From assembly GCA_038496445.1 (NCBI GenBank), contig JALMLS010000122.1:62001-126000 (forward strand): a stretch of 64,000 bases of DNA. Direction: 5' to 3'. The translations under genes were made by a program, and so were the position numbers. Below, in pieces: positions 38,049-49,489 of this stretch; positions within the stretch are counted from its first letter, which is position 1, and each line of letters starts with the position of its first letter. Under the pieces are notes generated by a model, which made no database searches, had not been told where the DNA came from, and worked only from the letters and a program-made list of their open reading frames with translations. This DNA comes from Trichosphaerium sp. ATCC 40318 (taxonomy: Eukaryota; Discosea; Flabellinia; Trichosidae).

Positions 38049-38167
38049 TCTGACATGCCACAGTAGTTCGCGCCAAGATAATCGTTCTGACTCAAAATTG
38101 ACCTAACTTAACGCGCAAAAAATGCCCTGTGTGAACCGCTTACATATGCAGTTCAGCGATAATACAC
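38049..38167. promoter_or_regulatory. Compact divergent promoter region
   Basis: The start codons of NUP210 (minus) and the SET-domain gene (plus) are separated by 119 bp. Initiation signals for both must lie in or near this interval. No specific element was recognised. Confidence 0.4.
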
Positions 38168-39884
38168 ATGGAGAAGTATTTTGTAAACGACAATGTTCAA
38201 TTGTGTGAAAATGACACATTAGGGCGGTACATACTTGCTGACAAAGGTACTGTTAGTGTTTAATCGCGCCAGAGCTTATTTTGTTCAGATTTCGCTGTTG
38301 GGGATACAATTTTCACCGACAACTCATTGGTTTGCGTAAACAGCTTCCATGATATTGATAAAAAGAGATTTGATGCAGTAGAGCAAATTTCAAAGACAAC
38401 AGGTGTTCCTGTACGTCAACACTCTGACATCTCCGAGCTAAATGCGTCATAGCTTGGTCATATATTCCTACTGCTTGAATATATTGATCAAACTGAAAAA
38501 AACCCGCAGTTAGAGGAGCAAATATTGCTTTTGCGTGATTTTAGTAAAAAACCAGCTTACAAAGACACTGTGGAGTTGCTAATTTCAAAGGTTCACAAAA
38601 CGCACACACCACAAAAATCTGACACGTTTTAGCTATCTCTAGACAAAACACCAGAACAACTACGCACGTTGATAACGGTTCTTGGAATATTCGCTTCAAA
38701 TGGGTATAGTGTCGTTTCGTTAAAATGACCTCAACTTTTTTTTTTGGCAGATTGTCTTTTTTTTTGTGCTCCGATGTTTTGCTTGCTCGGTGTTACTTTA
38801 TATAAGCTTACATTAGAATTAGATATCGGACCAGAAGTGGTGGAGCAGGCACTTGTCTAAAAATGCCAATGATACAACATAGTTGTTGGCCTAACGCTGG
38901 ATTTATAACAGTTGGAGACGAGGTAAGTTTTTTGTAAGTTAAATGATTTACTAAGAAGCTATAGGTTCAAATCTTTGCAATAAGCCCAATTAAGAAAGGA
39001 GAGAATGTGGCTATATCATACTTGCGACCAAATATGCCTAGAGCAGCTCGTAAAAAATACCTAAACTACAGATACCAGTACGTGCTTTTTTATATCAAGT
39101 CACGTGATTGTTACATTTCTTCTTTTATTTGTTGGTCTAAACCTATTTTTAGGTTCGTTTGCAAATGTAAATTATGCTCAATGCCTTATGATGCGTTGCG
39201 ACCAGCCATATGTATTCTGGTGCGTTACGAGTACTGTCGTGTTGTTTGGCTCACATAAAGTAACAGTGTGATGGAGGCACTGCCTATCCTCATAAAGATG
39301 TCTGGAGATGCCTTCAATGTAATAATGTGATCGAAGGACCTAAAGCAGATGAATTGAATGCTCTAGAAACGAATTTGAAAGCTTTACCAAAGCATAGACG
39401 TGACATAAATAAGATGGTATGACTTGCTTTTTATCATATTTCCTTTTCGATTTTGAAGACTAATAAGAAGTTGCTTTACAGCTTAAGACATTCACTGTTG
39501 GTCATTACCTTGTATTGGAAACACTTAAAGAAAAATATGATATTTTAAAGCGTCGCTTGACAATCCAGCCAGAGCTTTGCCTAGATTACGCTCAAGTAAG
39601 TTAGCCTTTTCTACTTTTATCTCAATGAATATAATTATGGCGTGCTTGACTTTGGAGCTAATAATATTTTTAGAAACTTCTTGAAGGTAGTTTAAATACA
39701 TCATCTCCACACAGCCAACATGCTACAGACTACAAGCGTGTTCAAGGTATAATTTTTTGTGTTTTTTTTGGCATGTTGCAAACTCAGAGTTGCTAATTTT
39801 TCACTTGTAGCTGCACTGTACGATATTCTAGATGAACCAAATAAGGTTCAAGAAGTTATGAGCACTATTATAACACGTGATTAA
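38168..39884 (+). CDS. SMYD-like SET-domain protein
   Basis: Starts MEKYFVNDNVQLCENDTLGR, followed by a SET-N strand (GRYILADK, DFAVGDTIFTDNSLVC). A helical insert follows (PQLEEQILLLRDFSKKPAY, LSLDKTPEQLRTLITVLG). The catalytic SET core has SGGAGTCLKMPMIQHSCWPN, matching the xHSCxPN signature, then ISPIKKGENVAISYLRP and the post-SET Cys motif FVCKCKLC, with CLQCNN further on. The C-terminal part is helical (TVGHYLVLETLKEKYDILKR) and ends at TAA 39882-39884. SMYD enzymes methylate lysines on histone and non-histone targets. A MYND finger was not seen. Around 38750-38850 the exon choice is set only by frame continuity. Confidence 0.8.
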
Positions 39885-40178
39885 CTCTTAAGTTAATCAC
39901 ACCTTTGCCAAGACGGACAACACATCACTGTAACAATAAAAAAACCAAAATTTAAAACACCAAACATCTTCGTATTGGGGTCAGTTGCATATCAATATCT
40001 ACGACACTCCAAAAATTTTACCACTTGTAGATGAACCAAAGACTAGCTTGTTTTTAGCTCGTGATTGTTCATCACGAAAGCTGTTTTTTTTTTTTTTTGT
40101 TTTTAACTATTAGTGCTTTGTACAAATGTACACTATTTACAATTTCTTTGTTTGAAGAACTATTTCTTTTTCACGTGA

Positions 40179-43100
40179 TTAATGAGTCTCACTTTGTGTC
40201 TCTATATCTGTATGTTTTTCTCGGATACCATATTCTAAAAAAACACAATAAGCATACTATTCAAGCACAGGTAAAGGTAACAACGTACTTTTTGTGACAG
40301 TTTTTTCAACAAGTTCGCCTGCTCTTCTTTTTTTGTTTGCGAACCAAATTCCAACTCCTATCAACACTGCTACAATAAGACCTCCAATAATGATACCAAT
40401 CAAGAACTAAAAGTACACAGTAAGCATTTGCAAGGAGAAAAAATGAATGAGACTTACCAAATATGACTTCTTATTGTCTGCTAACTCCGCCAAAGGTGCT
40501 AGAGTTGGAGGATCAGAGTCATCATCATCGTCGTAAAATGGAGGCAATGTAGTAGGCGGCAAAGTAGTTGGTGGCATGGTAGTAGGTGGTAGAGTCGTAG
40601 GTGGTAAGGTTGTTGGTGGCTCAGTTGTCGGTGGCAGAGTTGTAGGAGTTAATGTCGTTGGTGGCTCCGTTGTCGGTGGCTCCGTTGTTGGGGCAACAGG
40701 TGCAGGGGTGGGTGGTCTTGTAGTTGAAGTAGGAGGAATTACACAAAAGCCTCCGCCAGCAATTATAGGATTTGTACAACGGCAAGATTCATCACAAAAA
40801 AAAGTGCCATCACATGTTTCTGTTTCAGGATCCCAAATGCCATTTCCACAATCTATTTGTTTAAAGGTAAGGCAAAGGTCTTACGAAAAAGGAGATACTG
40901 AATAGAAGATAAATACGTACTGTCAACTACTGTAACATTGAACTCTACCAAGTGGACTATAGGTTTAAGCGTAGGATCTGCTGGGAAACTTATCTCTGAT
41001 CTGACTATTCCCCCAGAAACATAGTAACTGACATTAACCCTCATTTCGAACTGGAAGGCTGCAGGCTTTGGAGTGAAGTCATGTGTTCCAATCAATCCAC
41101 CAAATAAGATAGTTGAATCAATTACAAATTCGCTGTCTGACTCATAAGCAAGTGTAACAAAGAACGCTTGTTTTCTGTCAAATATTTGACGTTCAGTAAT
41201 TAATTCTGAATCTTCGAATGTCTCTACTGTTGTTTGAATAGCACCGCTTCCAGCTATTTAATATTAACATCAGAGTAGGTAAAAAGTAATTTGAAGAAAA
41301 AAAAAAGAGCACGTGCGCACCTGGATGACCATGAATTAAAAAGACTTTTCCAAACCCATCATTTTCATCACACAATACAACACTTTCAAAAGCTCGATCA
41401 AGAAAATTTCCCGTTTCAAGGCACGTGAAAGGTGATGAATGTGTTATACGTTGTATTTTAGAGAATTCAACGTCATTTACATCAATGACACCAAAAGATT
41501 CGAATATTTCACCGTATACAACATATGCTACTCCTTCTTCTTTTGATGCAATGACAATATCAATAATAGTATCACCGTTAAAGTCAAGAGAGTCAACCAT
41601 ATGTGTGGTATTGCTTTCTCTGTTTTTAATATAAAAGCCAAATCCTGTAGGTTCTATCAAGTTTATCTCACGTGTTAAAAAGTCTGAGCTACTTTCGATA
41701 CCATAAACATCTCCTGAGAATAAAGTAAGAATTATGTTTAATAAGAAACTACAAAATTGTTACTCCTTGATTGTTGTGGCATACCTTGACCACTTGATAT
41801 CACTAGTATATTTTTGGAAGGAAATGGAACTTGTTTGTGTGTACCAAAAGTACCAAACCTATGTCCTGGATAGAGACCCTCCATTATGCGACCACGTTGT
41901 ACTGTTGGGCTAGCAGGCGAAAACAGTGTATCGGATTGAACTTCCAAAGGTCCTGGTTTGGATGTTACAATAACACATCGTCCAGTATCATTATTCCAAG
42001 TAGGATCGCATATGCCAACAGCATTAATACCATTATCTAAAGGTGTTCCTGATATACGAATGTTAGAACTCAACAACGAAGAAAGCAAAGTTGAAGAAAA
42101 GTATGACATCAGAAAATAAAATATGATTTACCTGCTTCAAAAGTGTAGTTTCCAAACAATGATATACGTGTACTAAATTCATCACATATATTTAATGACT
42201 GATCCCCAGGTGTTTCGTATATGTCTTTCAAACCTTCTGTGAGGACAATAGCGCCAGATTGATCTGACAGTGCAATTTCGAAAGTATCAGATCCACCAAA
42301 GTCAAAAGCTACTAATGTATCCCCGATATTTTCGTTTGAAGACCCAGTACCAGTATTACAATAAAAAGCGCTTTTGGCACTAGTGAGATTTTGCCCAAAG
42401 ACGAGAACCTATTCGTAAGAGTGAGCAAAAGAACAAACGAATTTCTTTGACTTGTGGGAGGATTTACAAAAAACCGGTGTGTTAGCGTACTTCTTGATCC
42501 AGAGCAATCATAAGCTCCATATTAAAATCAGAACCAATATCTATCGTTGCCAACTACGCAAAAAGAATAAGAAGATTGAAAATAAAATCCATAAAAAAAA
42601 ATGGTTCTTGATTGACTTGTGCTTTAATGACAAACAACGTACTGCTTTTCCGAAATTGGTATGAGGATTTGTTTCGTTACCATACACGCTATGAATATGT
42701 GTTGCGTTTGGTCCAAAAAAATCGTATGTTACTGCAGGCATGCCTATTTGTTTTGTTAATCCATCTGAAATCATTCTTTTATTTCTTATCTCTGTAGGAC
42801 GTACCAACGTAGTTTGAGAAATCTTCTATTAGGTATGCGTTACCTTGATTTACGCCGTCAGGTACTGTAGGATGACCTATTATCAAACCATCTACAAAAC
42901 AATCAATCACAACGTAGCTTTGATAGACGTTGTGGTTCTAAGAGAACACATACAAATGCCTTACCTGTGACTCCATCACGGAGATGATTGTAGCGAACCA
43001 ATGAAGCTCCAAATCGTGGGAACGCTTTACCTTGAAAATATTGCCCATTGTACCCGTTCAATTCAGCAGTATCAATGTCATACGCTATAGTTGGAGTTAG

Positions 43101-43285
43101 ACAAATACGAAGCAAAACTTGGTAGATTTGTTAAAACAATTTCGTTGCAGCCGTTAATGGCTGATTACGCGTTGCTTTGTAGTCGTAACACTGTACAATA
43201 GAACGTTTAACGTACCATAAGAGAGTGTGGTAAGAACAGCCACAGTAAATAAACAGTTATAAATAATCCCTTTCTTGTCAAGCAT
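40179..43285 (-). CDS. FG-GAP repeat type I membrane protein (integrin-alpha-like)
   Basis: Exon 1 encodes a signal peptide (MLDKKGIIYNCLFTVAVLTT). The ectodomain has several FG-GAP-type units: FPRFGASLVRYNHLRDGV, NFGKALATIDIGSDFNMEL, GDTLVAFDFGGSDTFEI, GHRFGTFGTHKQVPF, DSLDFNGDTIIDIVIASKE. A later Cys module follows (NCGNGIWDPETETCDGT), then a Pro/Thr stalk of PPTTLPPTT repeats with an acidic run, one membrane helix (LFLIGIIIGGLIVAVLIGVG) and a basic tail starting FANKKRRAGELVEK. The final exon after a GTACGT donor encodes a short tail ending at 40179-40181. Without that splice the frame stops at 40257. The fold suggests a beta-propeller adhesion receptor. The integrin GFFKR tail motif is absent, so 'integrin alpha' is too strong. 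Confidence 0.85.
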
Positions 43286-43601
43286 TGCTTCTATCGTTTG
43301 TTTTGATGAGTTTTGATGAGTGAGGTAGAGTGAAGTAGAGTGAAATATTGCAAGATTGAAAACAAGTTATCACGCATGTTATCGGTATAAATGGTACAGC
43401 ATAAAGCGGAATAGAGTAAAAACGTAAAATTAGAGCGCAAAGAAGAAATACAGCCATCTTCTGTAGCTGGTTTTCTGTCTTTGTACAGATTATTTTCATA
43501 AATCGCCAAACTTGGAAGTTCGAAGTGAAATTTGAGGATTAAAACCAGCTCCATTAGCTCTTTTTTGTTTCGCTTTATAATAGCCTTAAATGTGTTGTTA
43601 A
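43286..43601. other. Gene-free gap
   Basis: This lies upstream of the FG-GAP gene and contains short direct repeats of GAGTGAAGTAGAGTGAGG-like text around 43310-43345 but no gene. Confidence 0.35.
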
Positions 43602-44069
43602 TCGACGATAATAACTAGCAGACAAGCAAAACGATTCAAAAAATTCACAAACCACTACACTCTGTTTGAGGGCAAATTAGACAATACTGAGCTTTTAGAC
43701 ATACCAACAGAGATATTAGTTGAGTTTGTGGACCGTTCATCTCAATTTTTCGTTTCTCAAAGCTGTAAACGTTTATCAGACGTCATTCACAATCATGTTG
43801 TGTTAGCTGGTGCAAGCAATATAGGTTTATCTTTAACAACCGTCACTGAAAAAATTCCGGCGTTGGTTGGAGTTAAGAATATAATCCCTTCCTGTTGTAA
43901 GAAAGTCACAATATCATGTATGAAATTGCAGGTGTACACAGCATTAATCTGTCATGTGCAGTCACTGGTAACTCTTTTGATAGTATTGCAGGTATACATA
44001 CATTTTTATCGTGTTTCGTTCGCATCTTTTGGGCAAACACCTGAAGGTACACCGTCGCTATTAGTGTAA
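43602..44069 (+). pseudogene. F-box/LRR relic
   Basis: An open frame without a usable ATG encodes an F-box-like segment (ELLDIPTEILVEFVDRSSQF, SQSCKRLSDVIHNH). After a frame shift near 43920 it continues with two LRR-like units (AGVHSINLSCAVTGNSF, AGIHTF). No start codon precedes the F-box in frame and the repeats are out of frame, so it looks like a decayed member of the F-box/LRR family. An upstream exon supplying the start is a weaker alternative. Confidence 0.6.
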
Positions 44070-44305
44070 AGCTTACCGTGAAATGACATTCCTAATACTA
44101 CTTATATAGGTTTGTATGCTTGCTCACAACTACAGAAGGCGCCTCGTTTGAAGCAACGTTCAAAGTACTCGCGCTTGTAAAGAATAAAAACCGTTAACGG
44201 TTCTTCAAAAATCGTTCAACACTTTTTGTACCCAGAATTTAGTGCTATTGACAGCGGACACAAGTCCGCTTGTTTCTTTCAACACCTCGTACTAAACCGG
44301 GTGCG

Positions 44306-45351
44306 ATGGAAGCAGAAGAGCATGGTAATACAGGTACATCACAAACAAACACAATCATTACATCTAACGCCGCGTAAGAGCTACCCCCTGAGGTGTGGGA
44401 CTCGATACTGTCATATTTAAAGAATATTGGTGATTTTAGAGCGTTTGCGTCTTCGTCACGAGAATTTAACGCTTTGGTGGATGCATCAGCCCGTAAACCA
44501 TCTGTCTACGCCCATCTCATAATACACAACTCAATTAAATACGACCACGTGAAAAAACTTGAACAATACTTACCGCTCTACAACCCTCATTTAGACGGCT
44601 TTGACAGAGATGGTGGAAAGATTTATGGCTCCTGGAAGCTCGTGTTCAAACCTCCTGGTGGGAAAGAGCTTATGCTTCAAATCAAAAACACTGATACGCT
44701 CAAAGATCTTCGGGAACAAATGTGTCTTAAAGTTGGTGCAACAGATTTGGTGCTTATATGGGGAAGTACAAAACTTGCAGTAGGGTCAACATATCGTCTT
44801 GGCGAGATAACAGACGATACTACAATGGGACAGCTGAACCCTGGTGTTAGAGATGGATATCCGCCAATATTTTACATCGTTAGAAAATACTCACCTCGGT
44901 CTAAAGAAATGAAAGAAAACCAAGGCAAGCAGTTTTTTACCCTATTTTTATTCTTTTCTTTGTTTTTTTTTCCATATTCGGTCAAATCATTGTCGTCTTT
45001 GTCTTCTAGCGTGACACGTAATTGTACAAATCTCCTCATTTTATTAAAGTTACATGATATACATTTACACTCCATTTATTTATCTTGTTTTTTCTATTAA
45101 TGTCATGTGCAGCGTTCAAAATATGGTCAAATCAACCTAGCAGACGAAAAAAATATTGGAGGTTTACAGCACAACAATACTTACTATCAAAGGCTGTAAA
45201 TTGTAACAGCCCTGGCGCTGCTAAGCTATTGATTAATAGTAACAAATTAACGGACGAGGAAGCAAAGGAAATTTTGAAGCATGGACATATACGCAGATGG
45301 TTAAAAAGACACAGAATTAACAGACATGGCAACTCTCTAGACGCCATGTAA
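44306..45351 (+). CDS. F-box protein with ubiquitin-like domain
   Basis: Exon 1 (44306-44333) encodes MEAEEHGNT. A 45-nt intron ends at 44378 and the splice creates ELPPEVWDSILSYLKNIGDF, a good F-box. After a spacer (SVYAHLIIHNSIKYDHVKKL) comes a ubiquitin-like domain: KLVFKPPGGKELMLQI, LKDLREQMCLKVGATDLVLI, GSTYRLGEITDDTTMGQLN. A GC..AG intron (donor at 44925) leads to a last exon (QYLLSKAVNCNSPGAAKLL, LTDEEAKEILKHGHIRRWL) ending at TAA 45349-45351. An F-box couples to SKP1 in SCF ligases, and a ubiquitin-like domain may bind the proteasome or shuttling factors. The role is inferred. Confidence 0.75.
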
Positions 45352-46235
45352 ATAGCAAGCGTCCTTTTTGTAACCTTGCCGTTAACTCAACTTATTCAAA
45401 AAAATTGCTCATGCAACCTCTCGACCTCCTACTCATGCTTAAGAAAACTTACGCAATTTGAAAATATTACAACGCCTAGTGTCTCTAGCGCAGCCCTTGA
45501 TGTTGTTGTTTATTACACCTCTATTCTGTTAAGTATGATTACTTGAACTGTTGCTGAAACTGGGCACATCGCTAACCAAATACAATTTTTTTTTGTAGAG
45601 TACTCAGTGTTTCCCCTTGAAGACATACATGTCTTCGAATTACCAAGCCATGTACACCCTTATACGAATGTACAACAGTAACACTTACAATATTCCAACT
45701 GATTTGTTGTGAATTATGCTGACGAAATGAGCTATTTGGTAAAGTTTGAATGTCATAAAATGAATGCTGATCACGTGACTTGGTAGTAAGTGTCTTTACC
45801 GATAGTGCTCAGATCTTGCTAAGGTTAGCTGTGATACAATATACAATCAACCTTTGGAGCATTCTACAATTGTGGTAAAAATGGTTGCCTTCAGTACAAC
45901 CTCCAAAACACTTGCAAGCTACATTCGAATCATACACCTAAGTGCGTCGTAGATGAATTAAAAGTGTTCAGAAATCTGTAATACCAGTCATTGAACAAGA
46001 AGGACTTAGTACGTTATACAAAGCAATGCAAGAGATCAATTTTATAATCTTAAACTGTATTACATGCTCATAAAAGTATTTACACAACCCTAAGTGACAA
46101 CACTACAAAGACAAATATTTATACTTGTTAAATACTTTGACATTGCAGTGAGCGTAGATAGTTAATCTCTTCTATCGTTGTACTAAGAAGGCTAAGGCGA
46201 GGAAGGTTTCAGTTTATCATCGAGAGCTATTTTAT
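45352..46235. other. Gene-free gap with CACGTG
   Basis: About 880 bp between two genes that end here (convergent). No coding potential was recognised. A CACGTG is at 45772-45777. Confidence 0.4.
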
Positions 46236-46643
46236 TTATCTTACACTAGCATCTTCTAGATCAACAATGTTATTAACAGTTGCATCATTTCCCGCCTTTG
46301 TACTGGGAACTTTATGATTTTTTTCGACTGAGTGTATTATGAATATGGCGAAGCCTACAATTATACACATAACACAGAATAATGATGCTATTCCAATAAT
46401 TAGAGGAGTTGATAATGTGATTCCTATTGAGAAAAATTGTTAACTATGCCGACAAAAAGGTACTAACTTACCACTACACTTTGAATTATTGTCTGTAGGA
46501 TAATTTATATGTTCATCTTGATTTGTACTAACTGCTCGTTGTGTATATTCGTCGGTTTTGTTTTGACAGCTTGCTAGCGTTATATAGCATGTGATAAAGT
46601 ATGAAATCATGGTAAAAGTATTGGAGGACGACGTTCTTGTCAT
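46236..46643 (-). CDS. Small type I membrane protein
   Basis: The ATG at 46643 starts a hydrophobic leader (MISYFITCYITLASCQNK after MTRTSSSNTFT). A short hydrophilic ectodomain with NKT and NNS sites follows. After one intron (GTAAGT donor) comes a membrane helix (STPLIIGIASLFCVMCIIVG) and an acidic C-terminal tail (AGNDATVNNIVDLEDASVR), stop TAA 46236-46238. The protein has about 115 residues. No family was recognised. Layout resembles a small single-pass receptor or stress-type membrane protein. Confidence 0.6.
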
Positions 46644-47857
46644 TGTGTTGTATTTATCTTTTGACACTTTTTTGAAGAAAAAAGGTAGGAGTCTTGAATC
46701 ACAATTACCAGAAACAATAATGCTATTGAGAATTTTACGAGGTATCGTATCAACATAACTTAGCTCGTTCTAGACTGTCACCACTAAGTTTATTTGAAGG
46801 AAAAAACACGTGGCGTTGATTAAATCGCTTCAGGAAAGTATGTCGTGTCAATTGTTTTGTTCTCTGAAATGGAGTCCGACCAGAGAAATTATATTACTTG
46901 CACGGTAGTTTGTATCTACCTTCAAATACGCTGCATTCTTGATACCAAGAAGACTGCCACGTCAGTATTGTGCCAACAGTTCAGCGAAAGAGTAATAGTC
47001 TTAAAAACACTGTTTGGGTTTTTTTGGTAACGAAAAGAGTCTTGGTATGAGCCCTCTTGCCATTAAGGAACGTGACTGTGCCCTGCGATAATATGCCTGC
47101 TATAATAATTACTCAAAAATATATGTACCAGCATGTTAGGATAAGCAGAAACTCGTATTGGTCTATTCGCTGGCCATCAACGTACCCCTACCACGGACAT
47201 GATATAGTATGAATGCGCTACTACGTATACACTTCAAGTATTTCTTTCGTATGCATAAAAAGGTTGTTGTGATAAGATGCTTCATGACGTTGTAATACAG
47301 ATTTTTGAACTTCTGATTTTTCCTCGTTGCTGCCTGTTAGCACCAATGTTAGCCTCAAAAAAGTCTAACGGGATAGATTCCGGTGTTAAAAATATCTACA
47401 CAGTTTGCAATGGTCCTACAAGCATCGGTTACACCTCTACAAACGATCAGGTTGTTGTGCAATGAAAAGCAACTTTTACATTTCCTCTCTTTTTGCCTGG
47501 TTGGCGCTTATAAATCTACGAAAAAAGATGTACGGCATTACACTCAGAGAGCCCAGAGTTCCGTTTAAGTGCTTTCTGGCTTAATGTCGGAGAAAAGTAC
47601 CCACACCTTTCAACCATCGCTTCTGTTGAGGTATTTGAGTAGCATAGGTAACAATAGTGGTACGTCAGTGTACATAAAGTTCAAATTTTATTAAAAACAA
47701 TCTAATACGCACGTAAACAACATCAAAGACGCTTTGAGTACTAGTTGTAATATTTTTTGACGGTTTACAAAAAAAACCAGTTGTTTGAGGTTTGACATCT
47801 CTAAAACTACGTTTTATAGAACTACACGATATTATTTTAACGCATTACGCTATTTAG
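46644..47857. other. Largely gene-free stretch with possible F-box trace
   Basis: About 1.2 kb with no convincing gene. On the plus strand near 47277-47460 a 62-codon frame has an F-box-like opening (LHDVVIQIFELLIFPRCC) and the words GVKNIYTV, which echo GVKNIIPS in the relic at 43602. This is too weak to annotate separately. Confidence 0.35.
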
Positions 47858-49292
47858 ATGTTAACAGAACACGATGAAGAAGACCCAAATGTGGTTTTGG
47901 ATGACGGTTTAAAATTGCTCACATTGCCAGCATTCAATGGCTATAAGTTCTTGTTTGCTCCTATAATATTATTTGGATTCCTAGCTATGATATTATCCGC
48001 TGTTTGTTACGTACGGAAAAAGAAAAATTAATCACGTGGGGAGGCGATTTTGAGCACAGACTTGAATCAAAGAGAAAAACAATATCTCTACCTGCAGTTT
48101 TACTTCATCGAGTGATTGATGTTTCTTTTCGAAGGCTTTTAACGAATGTTAGGTTGCTTTGAGTCCTATGAGATTGATAATATGTCTTTCTTCATGGGCT
48201 ATTTGTTTTGGTGTTGGAGGCTTCTTTGTAGTACGACTTTGGTCGTGTTTTTTTTTTATACTTCAGCAATAACTTTTTAATGCTTTATTTAGTTTCGATA
48301 CACATTCACACTTACATCAGTTGTTATACACAATGATGGCAACATAGCATTCGATTTTGTTAAATTTAGAGGACAAAACGTTATTGAAAAGGACACAGTT
48401 GTACGTGGTTTTTCTTGTTTGCACTTTTTTTTGCAACAACCGAAAAGAGTTCTTGTTTTGGTTAAGGTTGAATTCCATCTTACGATTAAAACGTTGTAAC
48501 TACCTGATAAGGGAATTATAAAGTTTCTATCACAGTTAAAATCTACCCTACCTGATAAGCATTTGACAAAAACCAGTAAACCTATGGAACTACAAAAAAC
48601 ACATTTCCAAAGACTTTCCTCCTTTATTAATACAGGTTTTGTAGATGTTGAGTATGGATAAATTCAATCAACCTGTATTTCATATATACGAGAAACATAC
48701 TCTTATACGTTGGTCACGTACAGACGTTTTTGATGAGAATTTGGATCATTTAAAGAGTATTATTTCAGAGGATGTTTTCTTACAAAATAGAGCTTTTTTT
48801 AAAACAAAGCAAGCACCTTACTTTATTAAAATAATACTTGATAAAATTGATATAAAGAAACCTGATACAAAAGAAGAGGCTATTGAACACCTTAATGAAT
48901 TGAAAACGAAAGTAGAGGATATTTATAAAACCGCGTTTGACATGTACGATCCTGAACTTGTGTTCTTACTTTTTTCTCCTTCGCCATTTTGCTCTTTCTA
49001 CTTTTGATCTCCCATAGCGTCAAAGTGTTTACAGTTACCATCAGAGTATATCCGTACTTATACTGTTGATATGGTTTCACAGGTTGAACCTGAACCTTGG
49101 AAAGAAAAAACTTTTGGCGAAGCTTTTTTAACCTTTCTGTTTTGTTGACTTTTTTTTGTTTCTAGTGATGTAGATCTTGAAGTAAACGACCATACACAAA
49201 TATCAACAGGCGAACAAGTCCTAAATAATTTAAAAAGACAAGGTGATACACTAAAAGAAGACGATGAAGCCAATACTCCATTCTTGGATTAG
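47858..49292 (+). CDS. Two-pass membrane protein of unknown function
   Basis: Exon 1 (MLTEHDEEDPNVVLDDGLKL) ends in a membrane helix (FLFAPIILFGFLAMILSAVC) and a GTACGG donor. Exon 2 continues in phase with a second helix (LIICLSSWAICFGVGGFFV). Exon 3 follows (RYTFTLTSVVIHNDGNIAF). Then come a hydrophilic part with YEKHTLIRWSRTDVF, KTKQAPYFIKIILDKIDIKK and EEAIEHLNELKTKVED, and an acidic C-terminal end (EVNDHTQISTGEQVLNNLKR, EANTPFLD) with TAG at 49290-49292. Exon borders between 48480 and 48645 could not be fixed, because the frames on each side do not meet in an obvious way. No family was recognised. Confidence 0.5.
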
Positions 49293-49489
49293 AAGGAAAG
49301 TTTGATTGGATATCCATACTTTTTTTTGTAAAAACACTGCAATGTATCATCAATTATTTAACAATAAATAACAAACAACACTTTTTATTGTAGCTATTAA
49401 CCTTCAATTTACATACTCGAGTTGTTTGTTTGAAAAAAAAAACATGCGTCTTGATATTCCAACCAAAGAAATTCCTGAGGTACGTTGTT

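Noticed and set aside
40576..40905. Val/Gly repeat frame on the plus strand (VVGGKVVGG type)
   Set aside because: It is the complement of the PPTTLPPTT stalk of the FG-GAP protein.
47277..47568. Possible F-box relic on the plus strand
   Set aside because: It shares the word GVKNI with the 43602 relic but lacks repeats and a convincing F-box core. It is noted in the gap entry only.
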